Shown here piece after piece: positions 1-7,269 of a DNA stretch of 25,481 nucleotides. The notes under the pieces are model-generated. The model made no database searches. It had not been told where the DNA came from and saw only the letters and a list, made by a program, of their open reading frames with translations. Positions within the stretch are counted from its first letter, which is position 1, and every line of letters starts with the position of its first letter. The position numbers were made by a program, and so were the translations under genes. This DNA is from Chloroflexota bacterium (lineage in GTDB: Bacteria > Chloroflexota > UBA5177 > JANWHV01). The stretch is taken from assembly GCA_025924845.1 (NCBI GenBank), contig JAICHN010000015.1:1-25481 (forward strand). The letters run 5' to 3'.

Positions 1-214
1 TGATTGATTTGGGCCATACCCGGCCGCCGCGGTTGGTCCCTTCCTTGCGACCGCTGTCGCTGGTCCCATAAAATCCGCGCCGTTCGACTCTCCCACCCGG
101 CCGCGGCCGGACCCGTCCCGCCCACCCGGCCGCGGCCGGAGGCCTGCCTTGCCTTACCCACGGTAGATATTCCTTGCCTTGATGAGCACCGCTCCGCCGG
201 TGATTCCTAACCGA
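1..214. other. Gene-free left edge
   Basis: I see no credible gene here. Open frames crossing it have no ribosome-binding site and no recognisable motif. The stretch lies downstream of the tyrA stop codon on the minus strand, so it should hold the 3' end of that transcript, but I see no hairpin followed by a T-tract. Its only notable structure is a 20-nt direct repeat at 92-140, listed separately. Confidence 0.6.
92..140. repeat. 20-nt direct repeat containing a GC palindrome
   Basis: The 20 bases at 92-111 recur exactly at 121-140, a period of 29 nt. Each copy contains the 14-bp perfect palindrome CCGGCCGCGGCCGG (97-110 and 126-139). The palindrome halves could fold as hairpins in RNA or pair between copies. 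No open reading frame with coding character covers it. It could be a small tandem or intergenic repeat, or a 3' processing/termination structure for the minus-strand operon ending at 215; nothing decides between these. Confidence 0.7.
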
Positions 215-1036
215 TCAGGAGAAGCGCTCAAGGGCCTCCTCCGCCCGCTCCGACAGCGCGGGAGCCAATTCGCCAAAACTCTGGTGCGCCCGCCTAAAGG
301 CAGCGGCGAAGCCGGCTTCATCGCCGGCGCGGGCCAGGGCGGCAAGCTCAGTGAGCGATGCCGCGAGTCCTTCCAGCAATGCTGGAGCCCAGGGATTGCC
401 TACCACGAGTCCGGCATACAGCTTGGGATCCTGGCTGAGAATACGGGCCGCCAGCCCCAGTTGCAGACGCAAGGTGGGACTGGCCCAATCCATCGCTCGC
501 CCCGGATCCATCCCCACCTCGCTCATTGTCCGGCAGAGTGCCACGTAGAGGCTATGGAGGAGGGCTTGCACCACGGCCATCGCCTGGTCATGCTCGGCCG
601 GCGTGGTTTCACGCACGCTCATGCCCGCCTCGCGCAGCCGCTCTACCAACCAGGAAGCCCAGCGCTCGCCTCGCACCCTTGCCGTCACCACCGGCAGGCC
701 ACGTACCTCGCGTACCGATGGCCCGAATACAGGATGAGCGCACAGCGCCTCGCCGGTACAGCCGGCCAGCGCCGCGGCGGACGGCCCCATGAGTGAGGCG
801 ATGCTAACCAACGCCTGATCGGCGCCTATCAAAGGGGCCAGGGCTTTCGCAACGGCCGGAGTCGAGGCCAGGGGCACCGCGACGAAGGTCAAGTCCGCTG
901 TTCGCGCTACCTCCTCGTTACTTAAGGCTGTGGCGTGGTCGCTGTATGCTACCGCGTAGCCGCGCTCCTCCCAGAACCGACGCAGCCAACGCCCCATCTG
1001 GCCGGCACCGCCCACCACTCCGATCCTCAGGCTCAC
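215..1036 (-). CDS. tyrA: Prephenate dehydrogenase family protein (TyrA)
   Basis: Predicted NAD(P)-dependent prephenate (or arogenate) dehydrogenase of tyrosine biosynthesis, 273 aa, cytosolic. Residues 6-15 form the glycine-rich dinucleotide loop GVVGGAGQMG. The family's HPxxGP-type segment is present as AHPVFGPS with His101, and the helical C-terminal domain carries VVQALLHS (His161), matching the QALxH motif of TyrA. The length fits the short form without a chorismate mutase or ACT domain, so feedback control by a fused ACT domain is not expected. The start is GTG with an AGGA ribosome-binding site four bases upstream. It is the last gene of the lipB-ilvE-tyrA run, 18 nt after ilvE. Whether prephenate or arogenate is the substrate cannot be read from the sequence. 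Confidence 0.88.
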   Translation of the reverse strand: MSLRIGVVGGAGQMGRWLRRFWEERGYAVAYSDHATALSNEEVARTADLTFVAVPLASTPAVAKALAPLIGADQALVSIASLMGPSAAALAGCTGEALCAHPVFGPSVREVRGLPVVTARVRGERWASWLVERLREAGMSVRETTPAEHDQAMAVVQALLHSLYVALCRTMSEVGMDPGRAMDWASPTLRLQLGLAARILSQDPKLYAGLVVGNPWAPALLEGLAASLTELAALARAGDEAGFAAAFRRAHQSFGELAPALSERAEEALERFS

Positions 1037-1054
1037 GCCGTCCTCGTGGGCATT

Positions 1055-2017
1055 TTAATCCTGCCGCCCGGAGCCCACGGCGGTGCCCGCCGACACGCTC
1101 TCGTAGACGGGGGTGAGCCAGTGGGCATAGCGGGGCTGATTCCCCTTGACCGTCGCGAAATACACCTCTTGTAGTTTCCGCGTGAGCGGGCCCAGGTGCC
1201 CCGTGCCTACCACTCGGCGGTCCACTTCGATCACCGGTGTGATCTCGGCGCCGGTCCCACACAGGAACATTTCATCGGCGGTATAGAGCTCGGTGCGGTT
1301 AATGGCCCGTTCCACGGTAGGAACCCCAAGTTCGGCTTCGGCCAGCGTGCTGATCGTATGCCGAGTGATGCCCTCTAGAATGTTGTCGCTGATCGCAGGG
1401 GTATGCAGCACTCCGTCGCGGATGATAAAAAGATTCTCCGCGCTGCCCTCGGATACGAAGCCGCTGTCGGTTAGCATGATCGCCTCATCGAAGCCGTTCT
1501 GTACAGCCTCATTCTTGGCGAGCGCCGCATTGATATAGCCGCCGGTTATCTTGGCGCGCGGCGGCACGGTGTTATCGGTGGAGCGGCGCCACGAGCTGAT
1601 CGCGCAACGAATCCCTCCATCGTTCTCGATGTACTGGCCAAACGGCACGCAAAACATAGTCAAGGCATCCGGCACGCCCATCATCTTCACGCCGATGCCC
1701 GTCCCGCTCTTATAGACCAGCGGGCGGATATACAGGTCGCCGTGTAGATCGTTGCGCCGGACCAGATCGACGGCGAGCGCACATAGCTCATCTGCCGTAT
1801 AGGGTACGTTGCAACAAATAACGTGAGAGGACTGCAGGAGGCGGCGCATGTGGTCGCGAAGCCTGAACACGGCGACCCCACCGCCGGCGGTCGCATAGCC
1901 TCGTATGCCCTCGAAGCAGCCGGTGCCATAGTTGAGGGCATGGGTCATCACGCTCACTTTCGCCTCGGCGGCGGGGACAAAGCGGCCATCGAAGAAGATC
2001 ACCTGCTCGGTATCCAT
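1055..2017 (-). CDS. ilvE: Branched-chain amino-acid aminotransferase
   Basis: Class IV PLP-dependent transaminase that interconverts Val, Leu and Ile with their 2-oxo acids, using 2-oxoglutarate/glutamate. It has 320 aa, as usual for the family. Visible landmarks are the N-terminal GTGCFEGIRGY (31-41), the PLP lysine in AKITGGYINAALAK (Lys156), the SEGSAENLF segment and GTGAEITPV near the C-terminus. I chose ATG at 2017 because it follows a GAGAGGAG ribosome-binding site; the longer frame would overlap the end of lipB. With 13 nt between it and lipB, the two are probably co-transcribed. Assignment within class IV (IlvE rather than D-amino-acid aminotransferase or ADC lyase) rests on the GTGCFEGIR and GTGAEITPV motifs and is fairly safe. 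Confidence 0.92.
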   Translation of the reverse strand: MDTEQVIFFDGRFVPAAEAKVSVMTHALNYGTGCFEGIRGYATAGGGVAVFRLRDHMRRLLQSSHVICCNVPYTADELCALAVDLVRRNDLHGDLYIRPLVYKSGTGIGVKMMGVPDALTMFCVPFGQYIENDGGIRCAISSWRRSTDNTVPPRAKITGGYINAALAKNEAVQNGFDEAIMLTDSGFVSEGSAENLFIIRDGVLHTPAISDNILEGITRHTISTLAEAELGVPTVERAINRTELYTADEMFLCGTGAEITPVIEVDRRVVGTGHLGPLTRKLQEVYFATVKGNQPRYAHWLTPVYESVSAGTAVGSGRQD

Positions 2018-2030
2018 GATGCCTCTCCTC

Positions 2031-2723
2031 TCAGTCGATTGCGGTGCGCTCAAATACGGTGCTGAATTGTCGCGCGAACGCCTGCCCTACCGGTCCCACA
2101 TCCACGGCCCGACCGAGCTCCATGGCCATGCTGGTCATGCGCAGGTCCTGATGACCACACGGGTTGATATGGCCAAAATAGCTCATGTCGGGTTGCACGT
2201 TGAGCGCCATGCCGTGCAAGACGACCCAGCCGCGCAGCGACATGCCGATCGAGGCGATTTTCCGCTCACCCACCCACACGCCGCGATCCGAGTCGTCTCG
2301 CCGGGCCGCGATGGACCATTCGGCCAGGGTGCGAATGATTGCCTCCTCCACCCGCGTTACCAACAACTTGATGCTGCGCTCGGGCGGCTGAAGTTTGATG
2401 ATCGGATAAGCAATGAGCTGGCCGGGACCGTGGTAGGTCACCTCGCCGCCGCGCTCAGTGCGACAGATGCCGACGCCCCGGCGGCGAAGCGTCTCGTCGT
2501 CCGCCAGGATGTGCCGGGGATCCGAGTTGCGGCCCAAAGTATAGACGTGAGGATGCTCGACCAGAAAGAGCGTGTCGGGCGCCTGGTCTAGAACGCGAGC
2601 GCGATGAAGCCGGCGCTGTTCGGCCAGCGCGTCCTCATAGGGCATGGTCGCCAGACGGACCACGTGAAGGGACGCGACAGTGGAGGATGAGTTGAGGTCG
2701 GTGGGGTTACTTGGCGCCTGCAT
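2031..2723 (-). CDS. lipB: Octanoyl-[acyl carrier protein]:protein N-octanoyltransferase
   Basis: LipB moves octanoate from octanoyl-ACP to the lipoyl-domain lysine of 2-oxoacid dehydrogenase and glycine-cleavage proteins, the first step of lipoate synthesis. The 230-aa product (from ATG at 2723) has the signature RGGEVTYHGPGQ (91-102), the catalytic lysine in GERKIASIG (Lys155), LHGMALNV and the acyl-thioester cysteine in HINPCG (Cys189). The frame stays open further upstream to 2852, but that part looks non-LipB and low in conservation. ATG 2723 has only a weak CAGGG site before it, so the exact start is uncertain by a few codons. lipA is not in the window. Head of the minus-strand run lipB-ilvE-tyrA and divergent from map. 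Confidence 0.92.
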   Translation of the reverse strand: MQAPSNPTDLNSSSTVASLHVVRLATMPYEDALAEQRRLHRARVLDQAPDTLFLVEHPHVYTLGRNSDPRHILADDETLRRRGVGICRTERGGEVTYHGPGQLIAYPIIKLQPPERSIKLLVTRVEEAIIRTLAEWSIAARRDDSDRGVWVGERKIASIGMSLRGWVVLHGMALNVQPDMSYFGHINPCGHQDLRMTSMAMELGRAVDVGPVGQAFARQFSTVFERTAID

Positions 2724-2916
2724 GATGCCCTGATCGTAGCACATTACGCCGGGATCCTCGGCAATTTCGATCGAGTGGCCTGATTCCCCGCTACACCCCG
2801 CCATTGCGGCAGCCGCGTCAACCACTCCGGTACACTGGAGAGAAGGGCGCAACCTTCACCCTAACATCGGGATGGTGACGCCTGAAAATTGTTAAGCACG
2901 TCGGCTTGGGAGATCG

Positions 2917-3699
2917 ATGACTGTCCCTTTGAAGAACCGCGACCAGATCGCGCGCTTGCGCGAGGCGGGGCGCCTGGTTGCTGACACCTACGAGGTGCTG
3001 CGCGACTACATCGTGCCCGGCATCAGTACCGCCGAGTTGGATGGGATCGCCGAACGCTACATTCGGAGGCGCGGCGCCAAACCGGTCTATAAGGGCTATC
3101 AGCCGACCGTTCGTCGGGGTAGGCGCCCTCCGCCGTTCCCCGGCACCATTTGCACCGCGATCAACGATGTGATCTGCCATGGGTTGCCCAGTCCACGGGC
3201 GCGACTGCGCGATGGCGACATCATCGGCATCGATATCGGCGTGCTATACCAGGGATGGATAGGCGACTCGTGCGTCACCTTTACCGTGGGATCGGTGGAT
3301 GCCCGTTCGCGGAAGCTGGTAGAGGTCACCCGCGCCAGCCTGGATCGAGGGATCGCCCAGGCACGGGCGGGCGGGCGCATGGGCGACATCGGCGCCGCGA
3401 TCCAGGCATACGCCGAGCCGCTGGGTTTTTCCGTGGTGAGCGAGTACGTCGGCCACGGAGTGGGTCGTCTCCTGCACGAGGAGCCCAACGTGCCGCATAC
3501 CGGCAACGCCGGCACCGGTCTGGAACTGCTGCCGGGGATGGTCTTCACCATCGAGCCCATGATTAATATGGGAGCGAGCACCACCGAAGCGCTAGCTGAT
3601 GGCTGGACGGTGCGAACCAAGGATCGGAGCCGATCGGCCCAGTTCGAACATATGGTGGCCATCACCGAGAACGGGCCGGAGATTCTGACCGGACTGTAA
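2917..3699 (+). CDS. map: Methionine aminopeptidase, type I
   Basis: Dinuclear metallopeptidase that removes the initiator methionine from nascent proteins. At 260 aa it has the length of a type Ia enzyme. All five metal ligands are visible: Asp106 in GIDIG, Asp117 in IGDSC, His180 in VGHGVG, Glu213 in TIEPM and Glu244 in FEHM, plus the substrate histidine in VICHGLP (His88). The ATG follows GGGAG by four bases. A basic/proline segment, RRGRRPPP (66-73), lies just before the conserved FPGTIC strand and appears longer than in E. coli-type enzymes. map is not next to secY/adk/infA as in many genomes; its neighbours are lipB (divergent) and a LacI regulator whose promoter begins four bases after the map stop. 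Confidence 0.95.
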   Translation: MTVPLKNRDQIARLREAGRLVADTYEVLRDYIVPGISTAELDGIAERYIRRRGAKPVYKGYQPTVRRGRRPPPFPGTICTAINDVICHGLPSPRARLRDGDIIGIDIGVLYQGWIGDSCVTFTVGSVDARSRKLVEVTRASLDRGIAQARAGGRMGDIGAAIQAYAEPLGFSVVSEYVGHGVGRLLHEEPNVPHTGNAGTGLELLPGMVFTIEPMINMGASTTEALADGWTVRTKDRSRSAQFEHMVAITENGPEILTGL

Positions 3700-3702
3700 C
3701 GA

Positions 3703-3731
3703 TTGACGACGGCACATTCGTGTGCTAATGT
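3703..3731 (+). promoter_or_regulatory. Promoter of the LacI-regulator gene
   Basis: TTGACG (3703-3708) and TAATGT (3726-3731) are separated by 17 nt, and TGC directly before the -10 hexamer makes it an extended -10. The predicted transcription start near 3738 falls at the edge of the operator palindrome at 3739-3750. The promoter begins three bases after the map stop codon, so regulator transcription is separate from map or superimposed on read-through from it. Confidence 0.65.
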
Positions 3732-3738
3732 ACGTGCG

Positions 3739-3750
3739 GTAAGCGCTTAC
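3739..3750. promoter_or_regulatory. LacI-family operator
   Basis: GTAAGCGCTTAC is a perfect 12-bp palindrome with the central CG step typical of LacI/GalR-family operators. It lies at or just after the predicted transcription start of the regulator gene, where bound repressor would block initiation. Autorepression, extended to the downstream ABC importer by read-through, is the simplest inference. I found no second copy of this site in the window. Confidence 0.75.
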
Positions 3751-3805
3751 TCAGCAGAACCTCGATTATTCGTCCGTTAGATCGTCCGTGCCGAATCGGA
3801 GTTCA

Positions 3806-4858
3806 ATGGGATCACGGCAATCACGTGAGCGCGCCACCATTCACGATGTAGCCGATCTGGCCGGCGTCTCCACCGCCACGGTCTCTCGCGTACTCAACGG
3901 CTCAGCCACGGTCCACGAGATCCTGGCCGATCGGGTACGCGCCGCCATGCAAGATTTGCGCTACCAGCCAAGTCGAGCGGCGCGTACCTTGGCCGGCCGA
4001 CTTTCGACCATCATCGGACTGGTGGTCATTGATATGCGGAATCCCTTCTTCCTGGAATTGATTCGCGGCACGGAGGACGTGGCCCAGCGCAACGGTTACC
4101 TCATTGTGCTGTGTAATTCGGCCGAGGATACGCGTAAGGAGCGGCAGTACATCGATGTGCTGTGTGCGGAGCCGGTCGCCGGCGCGATCGTCGTCCCCAC
4201 GAGCGACCGCGAACCGGTACTGGCGCCTTTCACGGAAAGTAATATCCCTGTCGTCACCATCGACCGGCGGACCAGCGACGGCGCCGCCGATTCAGTGCTG
4301 ATCGATAATGTAGGAGCGGCGCGTGAGGCCGTGACACATCTGATTGCCAACGGCTACCGACGGATCGGTTTGATCACGGGGCCGGAATGCACGACGACGG
4401 CGCGCGAACGGCGCCAAGGCTACCGCATGGCATTGCAAGACGCGGGAATCGCCGTCACCCCCGCATGGGAGCGGAGCGGGCCGTACACTGAGGATGCCGC
4501 GATCACCCTGGCCGGTGAACTGCTCGACCTGAACCCTCCACTTGAGGCTATCTTTACCGCAAACAATCGGCTCACCATAGGTACACTCCGTGCCGCCTAC
4601 ATGCACGGCTTACGCATCCCCGAACAACTCGCCGTGGTCGGTTTCGATGAAGTGCCGGGGAGTTTTCCGGGCGCCCTCTCCGTCACCACGGTCATTCAGC
4701 CCGCCTATGAACTCGGCGTCACGGCCGCGACCCGCCTCATTCAGCAACTGCAGCATCCGGATGGGGCGCTTCCCCGAGAATTCGTGCTGGCGCATCGACT
4801 GCGCGTCGGCGATTCTTCCCGTTCACGTGTACCTGTCGGCGCCCCTGTCGCGGGGTAG
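3806..4858 (+). CDS. LacI-family transcriptional regulator
   Basis: DNA-binding repressor or activator responding to a sugar-like ligand, 350 aa. Residues 11-31 form the LacI helix-turn-helix (TIHDVADLAG followed by VSTATVSRVLNG), and YQPSRAARTL (53-62) is the hinge helix that inserts in the operator minor groove. The rest is a periplasmic-binding-protein-like effector domain, starting with IGLVVIDMRNPFF and including VVGFDEVPG. ATG 3806 follows GGAG by four bases; a GTG at 3788 would add six residues but has no ribosome-binding site. The gene is followed by a hairpin and then the ABC importer genes in the same direction, so it probably controls that importer and itself through the palindrome at 3739-3750. 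The ligand cannot be read from the sequence. Confidence 0.92.
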   Translation: MGSRQSRERATIHDVADLAGVSTATVSRVLNGSATVHEILADRVRAAMQDLRYQPSRAARTLAGRLSTIIGLVVIDMRNPFFLELIRGTEDVAQRNGYLIVLCNSAEDTRKERQYIDVLCAEPVAGAIVVPTSDREPVLAPFTESNIPVVTIDRRTSDGAADSVLIDNVGAAREAVTHLIANGYRRIGLITGPECTTTARERRQGYRMALQDAGIAVTPAWERSGPYTEDAAITLAGELLDLNPPLEAIFTANNRLTIGTLRAAYMHGLRIPEQLAVVGFDEVPGSFPGALSVTTVIQPAYELGVTAATRLIQQLQHPDGALPREFVLAHRLRVGDSSRSRVPVGAPVAG

Positions 4859-4862
4859 GATC

Positions 4863-4883
4863 GGCCGCCTCCATGAGGCGGCC
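4863..4883 (+). terminator. Hairpin after the regulator gene (attenuator or RNA-stability element)
   Basis: GGCCGCCTC (4863-4871), loop CAT, then GAGGCGGCC (4875-4883): a perfect 9-bp GC-rich stem four bases after the stop codon. There is no T-tract (TGAGAATC follows), so full intrinsic termination is doubtful. Partial attenuation or protection of the upstream mRNA 3' end is more likely, giving different levels of regulator and transporter. Confidence 0.5.
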
Positions 4884-4918
4884 TGAGAATCTATAGTTCA
4901 CCCAAGCGAAAGGAGTTG

Positions 4919-5026
4919 ATGACTCACCCGCCGACCCAAGGCTCGGCATCCAACCACAGCGAGCATTACTTTCTCATCGCTCACCATTGTTACGCTATGA
5001 TAGTCAGGCGTGGAGGTCGAAGATGA
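4919..5026 (+). CDS. Possible 35-residue leader ORF coupled to the binding-protein gene
   Basis: ATG at 4919 follows an AAAGGAG ribosome-binding site by three bases, giving 35 codons ending in TGA at 5024-5026. That stop overlaps the ATG of the next gene (ATGA), the usual arrangement for translational coupling. The peptide begins MTHPPTQGSASNHSEHYF and ends in a basic tail RRGGRR; it has several histidines and no clear signal or membrane segment. I do not recognise it. It could be a leader peptide controlling the transporter or an accidental frame; a possible -10 hexamer TATGAT (4996-5001) lies inside it. Confidence 0.35.
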   Translation: MTHPPTQGSASNHSEHYFLIAHHCYAMIVRRGGRR

Positions 5027-6081
5027 CGATCAAACGACGCGAACTCCTACAGCGCGCCGCTGTAATGGGCGCGGGCGCCGCGGCGGCAGGCACCGGTGTG
5101 TCTTTGCTGAATCCCGAAATGCATGCCTTCGCCGCCGAGGCTGGCAAGCCGCTCAGTGCTTTCCGCTTCGTGACCATTGTGAAGACGGTTGCCTCGCCCT
5201 ACTGGTCGATCGTACTGGCCGCCGCGAAGCACGCGGCGAAGGACCTTGGCGCGCAAGGACTCCACTACACGGGCGGCCCGTCCGAGGCCGACATCGCCGC
5301 TGAAGTCAAGCTCCTCGAGAACGCCATTGCCCAGAAACCTGACTTTATTGTCTGCGCCCCGACCGACAAGACCGCCCTGAACGCCACTATCGCCAAGGCA
5401 TACAACGCGGGCATCAAGGTGATCTTGATCGACTCGGATGGGGTGGGGGCGCCGCGCACCGCCTTCCTTTCCACCGACAACTTTGCGGCGGGCACACTCT
5501 GTGCCGACGCACTCGCCGCCTCGATCAAGGCCAAGACCGGATCGGCCTCGGGACAGATCGCCTATGCGACGTTCCAGTCCAACGTGGGCTCGCTTACCCT
5601 GCGCGACAACGGGTTCCTCGCCGGGCTTAAGAAGTATCCGGGCCTGAAGATCGTCGCGCATAAGGATGGCGCGGGTGACGCGAGCGAGCTGTCCGCCGTG
5701 AATGCTGCCGCTAACACGATCGCCGCCAATCCCAATTTGGTAGGCTACTTCGGCGACAACCTGCAAATGGTCGAAGGCGCCGCCAAGGCGTTCAAGGAGA
5801 AGGGGGTCAGCACCAAGAAGATGTCGTTGGTCGGCTTTGACAGTGACGACACACTGGTGGCCGAACTGAAGGCCGGCCAGGTCGATGGCCTCCTGCTCCA
5901 GGATCCCTACATGATGGGGTACGGCGGCGTGTGGTACGGCGTAATGGCCTCTATCGGGATTAAGGTACCGCTCGCCCTGGACACCGGCGCCGTCGTCGCC
6001 ACTACGGCAACGGCAAACTCGCCGTTGGTCCAGGGACTGCTGTCGCCGTTGGGCAAGCCGGGGCGCGGCCTCGGTCTCTAA
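5023..6081 (+). CDS. Sugar ABC transporter substrate-binding protein
   Basis: Extracytoplasmic receptor of a carbohydrate importer of the RbsB/FrcB (periplasmic-binding-protein 4) type, 352 aa. The N-terminus has a twin-arginine signal: KRRELLQRAAVMG (Arg5-Arg6) followed by an alanine/glycine-rich hydrophobic stretch and a probable signal-peptidase I site after Ala37 (AFA). No lipobox cysteine is visible, so it seems to be exported folded and not lipid-anchored. The mature part starts FRFVTIVKTVASPYWSIV and contains KPDFIVCAPTDKTALN and the hinge-region LVGFDSDDTLV, typical of the family. ATG 5023 has GGAGG six bases upstream. First transporter gene of the operon; a stable hairpin follows. 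Ligand unknown, with sugar or sugar alcohol inferred. Confidence 0.9.
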   Translation: MTIKRRELLQRAAVMGAGAAAAGTGVSLLNPEMHAFAAEAGKPLSAFRFVTIVKTVASPYWSIVLAAAKHAAKDLGAQGLHYTGGPSEADIAAEVKLLENAIAQKPDFIVCAPTDKTALNATIAKAYNAGIKVILIDSDGVGAPRTAFLSTDNFAAGTLCADALAASIKAKTGSASGQIAYATFQSNVGSLTLRDNGFLAGLKKYPGLKIVAHKDGAGDASELSAVNAAANTIAANPNLVGYFGDNLQMVEGAAKAFKEKGVSTKKMSLVGFDSDDTLVAELKAGQVDGLLLQDPYMMGYGGVWYGVMASIGIKVPLALDTGAVVATTATANSPLVQGLLSPLGKPGRGLGL

Positions 6082-6107
6082 AACACGGGTAGTAACGCGC
6101 AGTGAAA

Positions 6108-6143
6108 GGCGGGACGGCGACGTAACGGCGCCGTCGTCCCGCC
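6108..6143 (+). terminator. Intercistronic hairpin between binding protein and permease genes
   Basis: GGCGGGACGGCG (6108-6119) pairs with CGTCGTCCCGCC (6132-6143), 12 pairs with one G-U. No T-run follows. It sits just after the binding-protein gene, where such structures in ABC operons stabilise the upstream message and lower read-through, giving more binding protein than membrane components. That role is inferred. Confidence 0.55.
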
Positions 6144-6168
6144 TCTCCAGTCCGTGGGGATAAGACTC

Positions 6169-7251
6169 TTGGCTGATTCGACCTTGTCCGTTCTGCCTCC
6201 CGGCGAGCCGATCGCGGACCTTGCGAGCGCTCGCGGTGATCGGCTTTCTACCTGGCTTGCCGCCCGCGTCGATTTGGTTCTCCGTTTGGGCTTGTTAGGC
6301 ATCATTGTTATCGTGGCTATCTTCTTTGCCCTGGATACGATCCCTACCGGTCACCTCTCGGATATTGGTCAGTCCATCTTTCTCAGTCAGGGTAACCTGC
6401 AGGACATCGGCCGGCAGATGGCGGTGGTGGGAGTAATCGCCATCGGCGAAACGTTCGTGATCATTACTGCCGGCATCGATCTATCGGTCGGTTCCTTAAT
6501 TGGCCTCACCGGCGTCCTCTGCGGCGAAGCATTCCTGAACGGCTGGTCCACTCCGGTCGTAATCTTCTCCGTGTTGCTCTTCGCGCTGGTGATCGGCCTG
6601 ATCAACGGCTTGTTGGTGGATCTCGGTCAGATCCCTCCGTTCATTGTCACCCTCGGCATGCTTGGCATCCTGCGCGGCGCCGCCTATTTGGTAACGGAAG
6701 GGCAGAATCTGGCCCTTTCACCGACTGGTGAGCCTACCCCATTCACTGCCTGGATTGAAAATACTATCTTCGGCCTTCCCAACATATTTATCGTGTTCGG
6801 ACTCGTCGCCTGCGCCGCCGCAGTCTTCCTCCGCTTTACCCGCCGCGGCCGGTATATCTACGCCCTTGGCAGCAACCCGGAGTCGGCCCGCCGCGCCGGC
6901 ATCAACGTGCGAGCTACCATTCTCACCGTGTATGGCCTTAGCGGTCTGTTGGCGGGTGTTGCCGGCCTCCTGCTCACCGGCAGGCTGGGCACGGCCAACC
7001 CTAACGCCGGCACCAGTTACGAGTTGGACGCCATAGCCGCCACCGTGCTCGGCGGCGCCAGTTTGTTCGGGGCGCGCGGTACCATGTTGGGCACCTTTCT
7101 CGGGGTGGTGCTGGTCAATATGCTCGCCAACGGTATCGACATCGACCCTCATGCCATCGACCCGCACATGCAGCAGGTGGTTGAGGGCGCGCTCCTGATT
7201 ATTATCGTCTGGATCGACCAGTGGCGGAAACGCCGTGTCGTATCGGCTTAG
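6169..7251 (+). CDS. Sugar ABC transporter permease (RbsC/FrcC type)
   Basis: Integral membrane channel subunit of the importer, 360 aa with roughly eight to ten hydrophobic segments. Family landmarks are ITAGIDLSVGSLIGLTG, the cytoplasmic-loop segment YALGSNPESARRAGINV that contacts the ATPase, and the closing LDAIAATVLGGASLFGARG. I prefer TTG at 6169 because GGGGA (6156-6160) lies eight bases before it; GTG at 6154 in the same frame has no ribosome-binding site. The N-terminus up to the first membrane segment is a soluble stretch of about 40 residues, longer than in RbsC. It lies between the binding protein (hairpin in the gap) and the ATPase (18-nt gap). Confidence 0.92.
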   Translation: MADSTLSVLPPGEPIADLASARGDRLSTWLAARVDLVLRLGLLGIIVIVAIFFALDTIPTGHLSDIGQSIFLSQGNLQDIGRQMAVVGVIAIGETFVIITAGIDLSVGSLIGLTGVLCGEAFLNGWSTPVVIFSVLLFALVIGLINGLLVDLGQIPPFIVTLGMLGILRGAAYLVTEGQNLALSPTGEPTPFTAWIENTIFGLPNIFIVFGLVACAAAVFLRFTRRGRYIYALGSNPESARRAGINVRATILTVYGLSGLLAGVAGLLLTGRLGTANPNAGTSYELDAIAATVLGGASLFGARGTMLGTFLGVVLVNMLANGIDIDPHAIDPHMQQVVEGALLIIIVWIDQWRKRRVVSA

Positions 7252-7269
7252 CCGGATCGGGGATTATAC

